From Tubulanus polymorphus (taxonomy: Eukaryota; Nemertea; Palaeonemertea; Tubulaniformes; Tubulanidae), in NCBI RefSeq assembly GCF_964204645.1, contig NC_134028.1, forward strand, positions 18,636,153 to 18,700,152: DNA of 64,000 nt, read 5' to 3'. Position numbers and translations under genes: made by a program. Numbering within the stretch: the stretch's first letter is position 1; every line of letters starts with the position of its first letter. Positions 1-9,242 of this stretch are shown here, piece by piece. The notes beneath the pieces were generated by a model. It saw only the letters and a list, made by a program, of their open reading frames with translations. It did not search any database and was not told where the DNA came from.

Positions 1-166
1 TACTGACTGACTGGGAACATTTATTCGGAGCTTATATACAACAATTATGAAAGAGAGGATTATTTTGACATTTGAATGGTTTTGAGTTTGAACAGTTTTG
101 GTTGATTTGGTACCTGTAATATAATAGTATAGTACTGTAATATAAGCCTATATACAATTCCCGACA
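1..166 (-). repeat. 3' LTR of the BEL/Pao element, 4 bp cut off by window edge
   Basis: All 166 bases match positions 5914-6079 without a mismatch by eye. The inner boundary, ending in CCGACA, gives the TG...CA termini expected for an LTR when combined with the other copy. Confidence 0.93.
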
Positions 167-368
167 TTCTCCGGGGCGCAAAGAGTCTTAGATGATGATC
201 CGTGATCTATTGAAGTCCAGCGTTACGTCATAACGATTATGACAATTATTGAATAAACGTACACATATCGATTTCACGATTATTTTACGACGAACGTATA
301 TCACAACGGGTAATGATCGATTTCATTACGAAATTTCAGATCGAAATTTCACGACTTATGTATCACAA

Positions 369-3300
369 TTAACACGGCGACAACTCGTATAAATATACAC
401 TACTCACTATCACTATTGCCCTCCGGGGCACAGAGTTTTCCTGTTCGTAGATTCGTAGTATTCGTTCCCGAGCGGTATCGGCAGCTTGTCTTCTGGGCCG
501 AGTGTCCGAGCGCGACGAGTCACACGATTGACTATTAGTCGGTTGTAGTTCCTCCGGATATGAACAGGTAACTTCTAACGGCACTAATTTAGCTAGCGGC
601 CTGTTCGTGATTCCGTTGGCGGTACGTAGAGAAGCTGATCGAGGGAACCCGTCTCTCCCATACTTAATATCAATAATAATTCCCATCTTCCACTTTACCC
701 GGGGAGAATCATCACAAATATGTACCAAATCCCCTTTTTTAACCTTGATGTCATAATGACCAGAGGAGTTTGTAAAGCGTTCAAGGTATGTAAGGTATTC
801 ATTACGCCATCTTGCCCATAATTGTTGGAAAACAAAACTCATGTGCTTCATGCGTGAGGTCAAACTTGCACTCGTCAGAAAGTCTGGATCAGATAAGTTA
901 TCTGATTCAAGTTTAACATGGGGAAGGTTTCTAATACGACGACCGTGAATTAAATGTGCAGGAGTTATAGGTTCGGGGTCATCAAAATTTGATGACATGT
1001 AGGTAAGAGGTCGATCGTTGACGACTGCCTCGATTTCTGAAACGATTGTTATCAATTCAGTGCTAGAAACGCGTGCGCGACCTAAAACCTTCTTCAGACA
1101 AGTCTTAACGATGCCAACCAGCCGTTCCCAATACCCTCCCATCCAAGGGGCACGTTTGGGAATAAATGCCCACTCGACGTGCTCAATTGCCAGCTCATGT
1201 GTTAGAGAGGGAGAGGAAAGTAACGTTTTTATTTCTTTAGACGCGCATTCAAATGTCGAGGCGTTGTCAGACATCATTTTCTGCGGAGAGCCTCTGCGAC
1301 TCGCGAATCTTCTAAAAGTATGCATGAAAATTTCCACTGATAAACATGGAACAACCTCTAAATGCACAGCTCTGGTGACTGCGCAGGTAAAGAGGCAGAT
1401 GTACATTTTACCTGGTTCGTCTTTAACTGGAATTTCCCCAGTAAAGTCGACGCCGCAAATCGCGAAAGGTCGCATTTCGTTTACGCGTAGAGATGGTAAA
1501 GGTGGACTGCGTGGCGTCATGTACGACTTACCAATTACCTTTCTACAGATGATGCATTTTTGTATAATGGATTTAACGACTTGGCGCGCACGGGGCACCC
1601 AATACTTTTGACGCAATGTAGTCACCGTCTGTGTAACACCTACATGTTTGGAACGTTCATGGCTATCCCAAACGATAAGAGTAGTAAATTCATCGCGTGG
1701 TGGTAGTAACGCGGGAAAACGAGTCTCTGGAGCTAAATCACAATTATGTATACGCCCTGATGACCGTAAAACACGATTGTGGTCAAGGAATAACCGGAGC
1801 TGATTAATCATAGGTTTAGATCTAGTACTCGTTTTAGTTTCAATACATTCTATAATGTCATGATAATGAACCGACTGAGTCTGCTTCACTATTGCTAATT
1901 CAGCATCCTTGAGCTCAGACGCTGTAATCGGTTCCAGGTTTTTATTTCTCGATTTGAGACAAGAAACGAATCGTAATACGTAAGCCATGATGCGTAATAC
2001 TTCCCGCAATGACGTGAATTGCGATACTTCAATAACAACGGGCCGGACATCAGAATTAGTCATTAATAACGATTTGCATTCTGTTTCAAACAATGAAATT
2101 TCAGGGAGATGGCTTGCGCTAGGATGAGTAGGCCAGTTATCTTTCCTTGAAAGCCAAGATGGGCCACTAGCGAGAGTGAAACTATCACAGCCCCTACTCA
2201 AAACATCACTAGGATTACTGCTAGATGGGACATAACGCCAGTTGTATTGTGATGTTAAACTACTGATCAAGTTTACCCTATTTCTTACGAATACTGGTAA
2301 GGATTTAGACGAATGAATCCATCCTAGTGTGACTAAACTATCAGACCAGAGAAAAACTTCTACATCTAGTTCTGACCCTAGACTATCAACAATATGTTGG
2401 GCAAGTCGCGCCGCAACGACAGCGGCCGACAGTTCTAGTCTCGGTATAGACATCGACTTAACGGGAGCAACCCGGCTTTTAGACATAACGAGATAACTCG
2501 AAGTAATATCCGGAAAAGACAGATATGCGCAAGCGCCGAAAGCTTTTGCAGATGCGTCCGCGAACACGTGTAGTTGTTCTGAACCGACACCGACTGTCGA
2601 GACAGGAGATCTAGGCACTGTGATGGATTCAACTGCTCTTTGGAGATCGCGTATAATCGGTAACCACGAATCCAACACGGTGGCATCGAGCGGTTCGTCC
2701 CACTCTGTACCTAACGACCATAGATTTTGTATGAATATTTTGGCCCTAACGGTTATGGGTGCGATGAACCCAAGTGGATCGTATACCTTACTTGCGTCAC
2801 TTAAAATCTCGCGCTTAGTAGCAAAATTAGTTGTAATGCTGGGTTTTGTCGAGAAACTAAGTAAATCATTATCAACATTCCAATGAAGACCTAGAAATTT
2901 AACGATATCTGACTCATCTAAGATCCCTTCAGAACGCGCGAGTTCACGCGTAGATTTGCAATTTGTCGCCCAAGACCGCAAATTGAATTTTGCATCTGAC
3001 ATGATTTTGCGACTTTCGTGGAAATAGTGATCCAGCTGATCCGGGGATGAATATGAAACTCCAAAGTTATCAACATATACATTTGTAAGCATTGAAGATG
3101 CAACAGCAGTGCTGTATTCGGACAAATGTTTGATGACTGTAGAATTTAAGATAAAGGGAGATGAAGTTGCCCCAAATAAAACAACTTTGAACCTATAATG
3201 AATGAACCTACTCTCAGGATCAGCTAGGTCACTCAACCAGAGAAAACGAGTGTAATCTCTGTCGCTGTCTGTAAGCAATATTTGTAGAAAAGCCTTTTCT

Positions 3301-5786
3301 AAATCGGAGATGGCAGCGTACCCGTGAAGCCGAAAACGGATAAGAATGGATGTAATATCGTGTTGCAGTGGAGGACCGGCCTCCAAACAATCATTTAAGC
3401 TACGAGAATATCTACCTTCACTACAACTGCAATCAAAAACAATGCGTACTGGCGTTGTTGCAGATTTGCGGAAAACAGGGTGGTGCGGGATATAATGCAC
3501 ATTATTCGCGTCAATTTCATCGGGCGGAATTTCTTCAATAAAATCGCGCGCTTTCTGATCATTTATTAGATCAGAATAAAGTTTCAACATAGGAGGATCT
3601 TTAGCTAGTCGACGCGCCGTTGATCGCGTTCGTGCATTAGAAACATTGAAGTTTGAAGGTAGAGTGTCAAAATCGTCCTTCCATGGTAGCGGAGCAATAT
3701 AACGACCGGTTTGATTTCTCGTAATTGTACTGTTATATCGATGCATGAAATCTAATGTATCGGAATCATTGGTGTCCGTAAGAATCTGAATTTCCCAAAA
3801 CTTCTGCAACTTTGCATTATCAGAAGAATGACTACGTACAATGGTAAGCATAGACAAAACAGTAGAAGTACGAGAATCATTATGGACAGGTCCAGATAAA
3901 ACATACCCTACTTTGGTTTTGACAGCAATGGGATCAGACTCAAATGGACCCTTGATTAATTCACCCTCAACTAATTTATAATACTGGTCGGCCCCTATCA
4001 GCATTTGTATGACGAATATGCCAGACATGGAAGTCGGAGGGTGAGCTAAGTCTAGGCCAATAAGATGAGGACAATCCTTTGCTCTATTTACCGATGAAGT
4101 GCTAAGCGGTGAAGCAATCGTATCTGTTACGATTAGCTCAACTGTAACAATTTCAGTCCGACACTGAATGGCTAAATTCACGACGTCCATTACTCGACAT
4201 TCCAAAGTTTCTGCGCCGAATCCTGATAGTTCTATTATTTCGCGTCTAATAGGCTTTAAATCCAAGGAAGTGGCTAAATCTTGCGAAATAAACGACCGTT
4301 GCGAGCCGTCATCAAATACTAGGTTCGCTGATGCGCATGAATTCTCGACGCTAGGGACAAAAACGCTGACGACCGCGGTTTTCAGAAGTATTGCATTATC
4401 AGAACTAGTAAACATTTGAGTTGTGCGATTACGACGCGGCGCGGGACGTGAAACAGTCCGAGGTATAGAGCGTGGAGCAGGACGTGGCACGGTATTGTTT
4501 ACTGGCTGTATACCTGAGGCCTGTTGTTCATTCGACTTAAAAGTTTGACCTTGCATGTTGCTGTTCAAAATATCAGGACATATGCTACTGTGGTGCTTAC
4601 GCTTGCAAGTTTTGCAATTAAATCGAGATGTACATGTAGCAATTCTATGAGGGCCTAGACAGTTATAGCACAAATTGTTGGTTTGTATAAAGGCAATGCG
4701 TTGGTCACGCGTTACAAACTCCCTGCAATTCCCCGTGTAATGATCGTTTGAACGACAAAAAGTACACGTCAATGATTTAGGTCCAAACCCGGGTGATGTG
4801 GAAGGTACAACACGATTTAAACTAGAATTTTGACCATTCGCCCCCTTTTGGGCAACTACTAAACTAAGGGATTTAACCGCATCGAATCCAGCTTCTAACA
4901 CGTCGACTTCTTTCAATAAAAACAGTCTCAGTTCCGATAGAGTATACCTTTGATTACCGTTATAGCGCACAATACTACATCTAACGTTAGACGGAAGTTT
5001 ATTCCAGATTAATGAAACAAGCATATCGCTGTAGGACATATCACCTAATGTTTCAAGAGACCTAATATGACACTCAATTCTATCTCGAAAATTTCGTAAT
5101 GACGTCAGGTTATATGACGGTGCGGGTTCCGACATCAGAGCTTGCATGTGAGCATCAATGATAAGGTGCTCTTGGCCATAGCGTTGCGTTAAAATATCGA
5201 TGGCGTGATGATAATTTGACTCAGTGAGAGTGAGTCCTTGTATTGAACTCAACGCTGATCCGGACAGAAGAGATTTCAGATATTGGAATTTCTGGACCGG
5301 TGCGATATTTGAAACTGAATGGACTGCTGCAGCGAACGAATCCCAAAACGGTAACCAATTCATAATCTCCCCATTAAACTCTACCAATACTAATTTTGGC
5401 AAGTTGGTTCTGGGTGACGCAAGTTTAGAGGCATTGCTCATCGGTGGAGGCTCTACGGAATTATGTGAGGAAATGTATTGTTCGTAAAACAACTTACGAT
5501 CTATCGCGTCTCCGATTACCGATTCCGCTTCATCTGCAATTGTCGCGTACAGGGTGTCGCACGTGACCATTTCCAACATGGAATCGTTGATGATTGACAG
5601 CTCATGTATCTTATCTTCAAGCCTCTTGATTAAGCGCTGAAGTTTTTGCAGATCTGGAAGTTGAGCTGTCTGGGTATTGACGATTGTGTCTGCGTCTTTG
5701 CAGATCTTAGTAACCTGTCCTCTTTGAGCAGATCTTTTCCGGAAGAGAGCCTGGTATTCGGACGAGTTGGTGACTTCTTCGCCCAT
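369..5786 (-). CDS. BEL/Pao Gag-Pol polyprotein (1805 aa)
   Basis: A single uninterrupted frame encodes all retrotransposition functions. In order: an N-terminal coiled region; a DUF1759-like Gag (about residues 125-280) and CCHC-type knuckles with CxxC pairs (about 340-405); a DUF1758-like aspartic protease with FDDGSQRSF (about 490); a reverse transcriptase with the SDLEKAFLQI box and a YVDN box (Asp906-Asn907); a Pao-type RNase H region (VFADAS, PRLELSAA, WSDS); an H2C2 integrase zinc domain ending CIICRK; an integrase core with GVDFTGE and SDNASTF; and a DUF5641-like tail (DLVHICDD...RPLAKL). Length is normal for BEL/Pao. The family signature is usually YVDD, so the Asn (codon AAC at 3068-3066) is the one visible lesion. 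Start chosen as the first Met of the open frame. Confidence 0.95.
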   Translation of the reverse strand: MGEEVTNSSEYQALFRKRSAQRGQVTKICKDADTIVNTQTAQLPDLQKLQRLIKRLEDKIHELSIINDSMLEMVTCDTLYATIADEAESVIGDAIDRKLFYEQYISSHNSVEPPPMSNASKLASPRTNLPKLVLVEFNGEIMNWLPFWDSFAAAVHSVSNIAPVQKFQYLKSLLSGSALSSIQGLTLTESNYHHAIDILTQRYGQEHLIIDAHMQALMSEPAPSYNLTSLRNFRDRIECHIRSLETLGDMSYSDMLVSLIWNKLPSNVRCSIVRYNGNQRYTLSELRLFLLKEVDVLEAGFDAVKSLSLVVAQKGANGQNSSLNRVVPSTSPGFGPKSLTCTFCRSNDHYTGNCREFVTRDQRIAFIQTNNLCYNCLGPHRIATCTSRFNCKTCKRKHHSSICPDILNSNMQGQTFKSNEQQASGIQPVNNTVPRPAPRSIPRTVSRPAPRRNRTTQMFTSSDNAILLKTAVVSVFVPSVENSCASANLVFDDGSQRSFISQDLATSLDLKPIRREIIELSGFGAETLECRVMDVVNLAIQCRTEIVTVELIVTDTIASPLSTSSVNRAKDCPHLIGLDLAHPPTSMSGIFVIQMLIGADQYYKLVEGELIKGPFESDPIAVKTKVGYVLSGPVHNDSRTSTVLSMLTIVRSHSSDNAKLQKFWEIQILTDTNDSDTLDFMHRYNSTITRNQTGRYIAPLPWKDDFDTLPSNFNVSNARTRSTARRLAKDPPMLKLYSDLINDQKARDFIEEIPPDEIDANNVHYIPHHPVFRKSATTPVRIVFDCSCSEGRYSRSLNDCLEAGPPLQHDITSILIRFRLHGYAAISDLEKAFLQILLTDSDRDYTRFLWLSDLADPESRFIHYRFKVVLFGATSSPFILNSTVIKHLSEYSTAVASSMLTNVYVDNFGVSYSSPDQLDHYFHESRKIMSDAKFNLRSWATNCKSTRELARSEGILDESDIVKFLGLHWNVDNDLLSFSTKPSITTNFATKREILSDASKVYDPLGFIAPITVRAKIFIQNLWSLGTEWDEPLDATVLDSWLPIIRDLQRAVESITVPRSPVSTVGVGSEQLHVFADASAKAFGACAYLSFPDITSSYLVMSKSRVAPVKSMSIPRLELSAAVVAARLAQHIVDSLGSELDVEVFLWSDSLVTLGWIHSSKSLPVFVRNRVNLISSLTSQYNWRYVPSSSNPSDVLSRGCDSFTLASGPSWLSRKDNWPTHPSASHLPEISLFETECKSLLMTNSDVRPVVIEVSQFTSLREVLRIMAYVLRFVSCLKSRNKNLEPITASELKDAELAIVKQTQSVHYHDIIECIETKTSTRSKPMINQLRLFLDHNRVLRSSGRIHNCDLAPETRFPALLPPRDEFTTLIVWDSHERSKHVGVTQTVTTLRQKYWVPRARQVVKSIIQKCIICRKVIGKSYMTPRSPPLPSLRVNEMRPFAICGVDFTGEIPVKDEPGKMYICLFTCAVTRAVHLEVVPCLSVEIFMHTFRRFASRRGSPQKMMSDNASTFECASKEIKTLLSSPSLTHELAIEHVEWAFIPKRAPWMGGYWERLVGIVKTCLKKVLGRARVSSTELITIVSEIEAVVNDRPLTYMSSNFDDPEPITPAHLIHGRRIRNLPHVKLESDNLSDPDFLTSASLTSRMKHMSFVFQQLWARWRNEYLTYLERFTNSSGHYDIKVKKGDLVHICDDSPRVKWKMGIIIDIKYGRDGFPRSASLRTANGITNRPLAKLVPLEVTCSYPEELQPTNSQSCDSSRSDTRPRRQAADTARERILRIYEQENSVPRRAIVIVSSVYLYELSPC

Positions 5787-5909
5787 CTTGATCGCTGAAT
5801 CCCTGTTTCCACTAATTGCTCGAGAGGGACCACAATGCTGGTGAATGACTGTAATGGTACTGTGATCCTCTGGTTATTGGTAAGAGACAACGTAACAAGA
5901 CCTGGTTAC

Positions 5910-6079
5910 TGTATACTGACTGACTGGGAACATTTATTCGGAGCTTATATACAACAATTATGAAAGAGAGGATTATTTTGACATTTGAATGGTTTTGAGT
6001 TTGAACAGTTTTGGTTGATTTGGTACCTGTAATATAATAGTATAGTACTGTAATATAAGCCTATATACAATTCCCGACA
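5910..6079 (-). repeat. 5' LTR of the BEL/Pao element (170 bp)
   Basis: Begins TGTATACTGAC and ends TTCCCGACA on the plus strand, giving TG...CA ends. It is identical to the other LTR over the 166 comparable bases. On the minus strand it precedes the Gag-Pol frame and is therefore the 5' LTR. The base after it (6080) starts disrupted viral-type coding sequence. Confidence 0.92.
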
Positions 6080-6080
6080 A

Positions 6081-6584
6081 CTTATAAATTATAAATCACA
6101 TAATTTACTAGTACAATTAGATAGAGAATTCAAGAATTGTGTTGATTTAAAATTAGTTAATATAAGTTTATGTAATTCTTTTTACAATGTATCGGATAAA
6201 ACTTTTGAACATAGAGGGTTTATGATTTATATGAGAAATAAAGATAAATGGTTTCATATATTTTTAAAACCAGGATTATATAATTTAGAATCATTAGCGC
6301 AGGAAATTAATAGAAGAGCTCGGTTGAAAATGGGGGGTACTTCTGTATTTGAAATTAAATTTAATAAAATTGATAGTACTAATAAAATAAGAATAAAGAT
6401 TTCTAATGAGCAACATAAATTTATGGTAAACAAACCAATGGCTAAAATGTTAGGAATTAAACCGCTTACAGTTACTGGAAACGCAGAAGGCATCTCAAAT
6501 ATAATACCTTTTACACACTTTTATATTTATTGCAATTTAATCGATCCTACAAAAACTTTCGAAGCAACTAAAGAAACAATTTGA
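6081..6584 (+). pseudogene. Virion-type gene A, both ends lost
   Basis: The frame is open from the BEL junction at 6081 to the stop at 6582-6584. Copy 2 (37980 to about 36593, minus) shows that the real start lies about 30 codons upstream of 6081, beyond the retrotransposon insertion, and that the gene should continue past 6584. Homology stops after about 6580, where the sequence jumps into the last part of gene B, so an internal deletion removed the 3' end. The segment has LVNISLCNSFYNV followed by a glycine-proline turn (PGLYNLESL) typical of beta-rich proteins. Its place in the capsid gene block suggests a minor capsid or penton-like role. That is inference from context only. Confidence 0.6.
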
Positions 6585-6585
6585 A

Positions 6586-6750
6586 CAAAAGAAAAGATTT
6601 TATGAATTAGATGAAGATTTTATCATCGATGATATTAAAAAAATAATAATTGAAATATATACAAATGAAACTAGTAATGAAATAAATGTTGAATTAATCA
6701 TCACTAAGATAACTAAATATTTTGATGATAGTAATTTTTTTGATAAATAA
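6586..6750 (+). pseudogene. Gene B, C-terminal remnant
   Basis: An acidic, isoleucine-rich frame runs from the deletion junction at about 6585 to the TAA at 6748-6750, which directly abuts the next ATG. The matching sequence in copy 2 lies at 36240-36552 on the minus strand, where the likely start codon and more of the N-terminus remain. The product includes ELDEDFIIDDIKKII. Function unknown; it sits between gene A and a small membrane protein in both copies. Confidence 0.5.
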
Positions 6751-6753
6751 ATG
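6738..6753 (+). promoter_or_regulatory. T-run plus TAAATAAATG start motif
   Basis: Six to seven T, a short gap, then GATAAATAAATG at the start codon. The same arrangement recurs at most starts in both Polinton-like copies and resembles the poxvirus late promoter (T-rich stretch, then TAAATG). Its promoter function is inferred. Confidence 0.5.
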
Positions 6754-6972
6754 AGTGATAATAAGTGGATAATAACTGGATTATATAATGGCGCATTACT
6801 ATCAGTTGGAACTGTTGGTTATTCAATGGTATTAAAAAAAGTATTTAAAATGGGAAGTGTTAATGTTGATAGATTTGATATAAATGATATTTTAAAATTA
6901 ACATTAGCAGTCACTTTATCTAATTCAACTATTGATTATTTGGAAAAACAAAAATATATTCCTCGCATATAA
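6751..6972 (+). CDS. Small membrane protein of the Polinton-like virion block (73 aa)
   Basis: The 73-residue product has one hydrophobic stretch near the N-terminus (ALLSVGTVGYSMVL, about residues 15-28), a KxxFKMG turn, then a helical segment LKLTLAVTLSNSTIDYLEK. It looks like a single- or double-pass small membrane protein. The start is set by the TAAATAAATG motif and immediately follows the preceding stop codon. A start-less remnant occurs in copy 2 at 36179-36240 (minus). From memory, similar short proteins recur as unannotated ORFs in cnidarian and other marine invertebrate genomes, but I cannot confirm this here. The likely role is a virion or virion-assembly membrane component. Confidence 0.65.
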   Translation: MSDNKWIITGLYNGALLSVGTVGYSMVLKKVFKMGSVNVDRFDINDILKLTLAVTLSNSTIDYLEKQKYIPRI

Positions 6973-6977
6973 ATGCA

Positions 6978-6999
6978 TAATTATTTTACTGAATAAATG
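6978..6999 (+). promoter_or_regulatory. AATAAATG start motif of the next gene
   Basis: The 24-base gap between genes holds a short T-rich piece (TTATTTTACTG) followed by AATAAATGG. It is a weaker T-run than at the other starts but has the same AATAAATG core. Confidence 0.4.
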
Positions 7000-7419
7000 G
7001 CTTCTGCAGTTATAACTATTATAGGATCGGCAATTGTTAACGCTTTAGCATTTACTGGTGGTGGTTATTTATTTAAGCATATTGATAAAAATGGATCATT
7101 AACAGAACAAAAAAGACATAACTTAGCATTAGAGAAATACAATAAAGCAGCAGAAGAATATAGAGAAAAGAGGCAAAACTATATGGATTACATCAATAAA
7201 GAATTATATGATCAGAAGATTTCACATAGAGATTTTCAATCAGTTGATGATGCAATGAGTTTATATAACGCAGTAACAAATAAAGAAAAATTACATCTAC
7301 ATAAACCTACAATATCAGATTATTATACCCCAAGTAAAGAACAACAGAAATATGAAATCATTTGGATTTTAGGCGGAACAGTTATTGTTATATTTGTTGC
7401 TTATAAGTTTACTAATTAG
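6997..7419 (+). CDS. Two-TM virion-block protein (140 aa)
   Basis: An N-terminal hydrophobic helix (about residues 4-26, with NALAFTGGGYLF) is followed by a charged coiled-coil middle (about 35-75, EKYNKAAEEYREKRQNYMDYIN) and a C-terminal membrane helix (about 118-138, IIWILGGTVIVIFVAYKF). I read it as a membrane protein with a helical domain between two anchors. The start lies at AATAAATG and the stop is followed at once by the T-run of the next gene, as in a densely packed viral block. The homologous region is deleted from copy 2. I recall similar unannotated proteins in marine invertebrates but cannot verify this. Function unknown, probably structural. Confidence 0.68.
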   Translation: MASAVITIIGSAIVNALAFTGGGYLFKHIDKNGSLTEQKRHNLALEKYNKAAEEYREKRQNYMDYINKELYDQKISHRDFQSVDDAMSLYNAVTNKEKLHLHKPTISDYYTPSKEQQKYEIIWILGGTVIVIFVAYKFTN

Positions 7420-7442
7420 TAATTTTTTTTGCTAAATAAATG
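7420..7442 (+). promoter_or_regulatory. T8 plus CTAAATAAATG start motif
   Basis: The whole 20-base intergenic gap consists of TAA, eight T, GC and TAAATAA before the ATG. This is the clearest example of the repeated start motif. Confidence 0.6.
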
Positions 7443-7874
7443 GATGATAAAGTTGATAATATTGATATTATTCCTCATGATATAAATAAAACTAAATTAA
7501 AAATATATTTAGAAAAACAAATATTAGAATTTGAAAATGATTTAAAAGTTAAAAAGAAAAAATATTTAAAAAGTAAAATTATATATTATTTGATTATAAG
7601 TGGTTCGGTTACAATTAGTTCTGTAATAACATTTCTAGCAATATTCAGTCCATTAACACCTTTAGCTATATCAATTGGTGTATTAGGTTTAAGTTCAAGT
7701 GTTTTAACTGGTATAAGTTCAAAATTAAATATAAAAAGTAATAAAGAAAAAATTAAAACTAATATAAAAGAAATTAATAAATTAAAGAATACACTAGATT
7801 ATATAATAAGTTTAAATGGCCATATAACAGTTGAAGAACAAGATAAATTATTAAAAGAATTAATAAATTATTAA
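7440..7874 (+). CDS. Coiled-coil two-TM protein (144 aa)
   Basis: A lysine-rich helical N-terminus (about residues 18-45) leads into two adjacent hydrophobic helices (about 47-70 and 74-96, with ISGSVTISSVITFLAIF and LAISIGVLGLSSSVLTG). A second charged coiled coil follows (about 100-130). This helix-TM-TM-helix layout resembles SLATT-type two-TM proteins, but that is topology only and not evidence of homology. The start is fixed by the T8/TAAATAAATG motif. No copy-2 counterpart remains because that region is deleted there. Probably a virion membrane protein; function unknown. Confidence 0.66.
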   Translation: MDDKVDNIDIIPHDINKTKLKIYLEKQILEFENDLKVKKKKYLKSKIIYYLIISGSVTISSVITFLAIFSPLTPLAISIGVLGLSSSVLTGISSKLNIKSNKEKIKTNIKEINKLKNTLDYIISLNGHITVEEQDKLLKELINY

Positions 7875-7890
7875 TTTTTTAATTATATAA

Positions 7891-9224
7891 ATGGCAGATA
7901 GTTTTCCAAAAGCTTTCCAATATAATAAATCAATTAAATATAATATTCCAGCAATAGATTTTTAGATTTTAATAAAGATATTACATATAGAAATGAAGTT
8001 TTAAATTCATTAATTGATTTATATATTTATGTTACTGAAAGTAATAATTTTCATGTAAAGATGGAAAATATATTTCATGTGTATACAATTAATTTCAAAA
8101 ATTTAAATGAGGCAAAACAATGGTTATTAAAATCTGATATGAAGTATTGGCAGAACCAATTAAAATTTGCTGTTAATTGCGCAACAACAGGATGTGGAAT
8201 TAGTTGGAATGATCATTTAAACAAACCAAGTTTACCATTGATGTTATCACTTTTTAGATTTCATACATATTTTCAAATAAAATTAATATTAGATGAATTA
8301 GAATGTCCTTTACCAGGTTCAAAATATTTTAAAGAATTGAATAATAATATTAATTATTCTAAGTTTTATAAAATATGTAATGAATTTAATATTAATTCAA
8401 ATAAAGATTTTAGAGCAAAAATTGGAACAATGGGTGGACTAGGAATATTATATACTAAAGAATTTGGAAAAATAATGACAAATTCAGATATAAGAACACT
8501 AAATTGGAATGAATTACCAAAATATTATAATAATATACAACAACAAAACAATAATGGTTGGGTTTATTTTATTTTAGAAAATAGTGAAGGTTTTACTAAA
8601 GCTGGAATACAAAGAATAAATCAATCTATTAGAACTTATTTGATATGTATTTTAGGTGCGCAAGTTGAAACAAGATCCCCAATAATTGGAAATGATAACA
8701 CTTCATTCGATGCGCAAAAACAATTCAAAGTATTATTTGAAGATTCCATTCATAATGATAAAAATAGATCGATTCCAGAAAACATTGTAAGATATCAAAA
8801 TTATTTAGATAAATCACATATTAGATTAAATTATTGTATAGGCCCTAATATATTTATTATTTCTAATGATTTAGTATTAAAGATGGGAAACATAATTGGT
8901 TATAATAATCTAATTAAAACTGCAACAATAAATAATTCATTTGGATTAAATGATATAAATAAAAAGATTATTACTGCTCCAAAATTAATGGAAGGTGAAA
9001 AAAATAAAAAACATATTCAATCAACAGAAACTAAAACTAAGAATATTAAATTAAATAATGATTCTAAAACAAAAGATTACAATACATCAGAAAATATTAG
9101 AACTGATAATATTCAACATGATATAATTAAACTAAATGATGATAATAAATCCCATGAAAATGCTAAATTAGCTTTAACTTGTATAGGAATTGTTATAGGA
9201 GGAATATTATATTTTAAATTTTAA
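7891..9224 (+). pseudogene. Conserved virion-block protein with C-terminal anchor, one frameshift
   Basis: The gene starts at the ATAAATG at 7891. An 8-bp tandem duplication (TAGATTTT twice, 7955-7970) brings in a stop after 24 codons. The frame then resumes and runs intact from a Met at 8061 to 9224 (387 codons). Copy 2 (34266-35603, minus) has only one copy of the octamer, which supports a duplication over a sequencing quirk. The protein has conserved-looking blocks (WNDHLNKPSLPLMLSLFRFHT, GFTKAGIQRINQSIRTY, TRSPIIGNDNTSFDAQKQF), a low-complexity Asn/Lys/Thr linker, and a final hydrophobic segment (TCIGIVIGGILYF) that should anchor it in a membrane. The family is not one I can name. Its placement suggests a capsid-associated protein. 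Confidence 0.72.
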
Positions 9225-9242
9225 TTTTTTATTATGTAAATG
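9225..9242 (+). promoter_or_regulatory. T6 plus ATGTAAATG start motif
   Basis: A 15-base gap: six T, ATTATG, then TAAATGG at the next start. Confidence 0.5.

Larger units (their letters stand above)
1..6079 (-). mobile_element. BEL/Pao LTR retrotransposon, nearly full length
   Basis: An element on the minus strand with direct LTRs at both ends and one long polyprotein frame between them. The window opens four bases inside the 3' LTR, so the outer left flank and its target-site duplication are not visible. The leader between the 5' LTR and the polyprotein start is 5787-5909; I see no convincing primer-binding site there. The 167-368 stretch between the stop codon and the 3' LTR ends, on the minus strand, in a short purine run (GGAGAA) directly abutting the LTR. 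To its right the element abuts an AT-rich viral-like gene, so it inserted into the Polinton-like copy. LTR identity indicates a recent insertion. Confidence 0.93.

Noticed and set aside
1018..1611. 197-codon plus-strand frame
   Set aside because: Lies entirely antisense to the BEL integrase region; no independent protein features.
5800..5909. Search for a primer-binding site next to the BEL 5' LTR
   Set aside because: Sequence adjoining the LTR (minus strand GTAACCAGGTC) does not start with TGG or match a tRNA 3' end that I can name.
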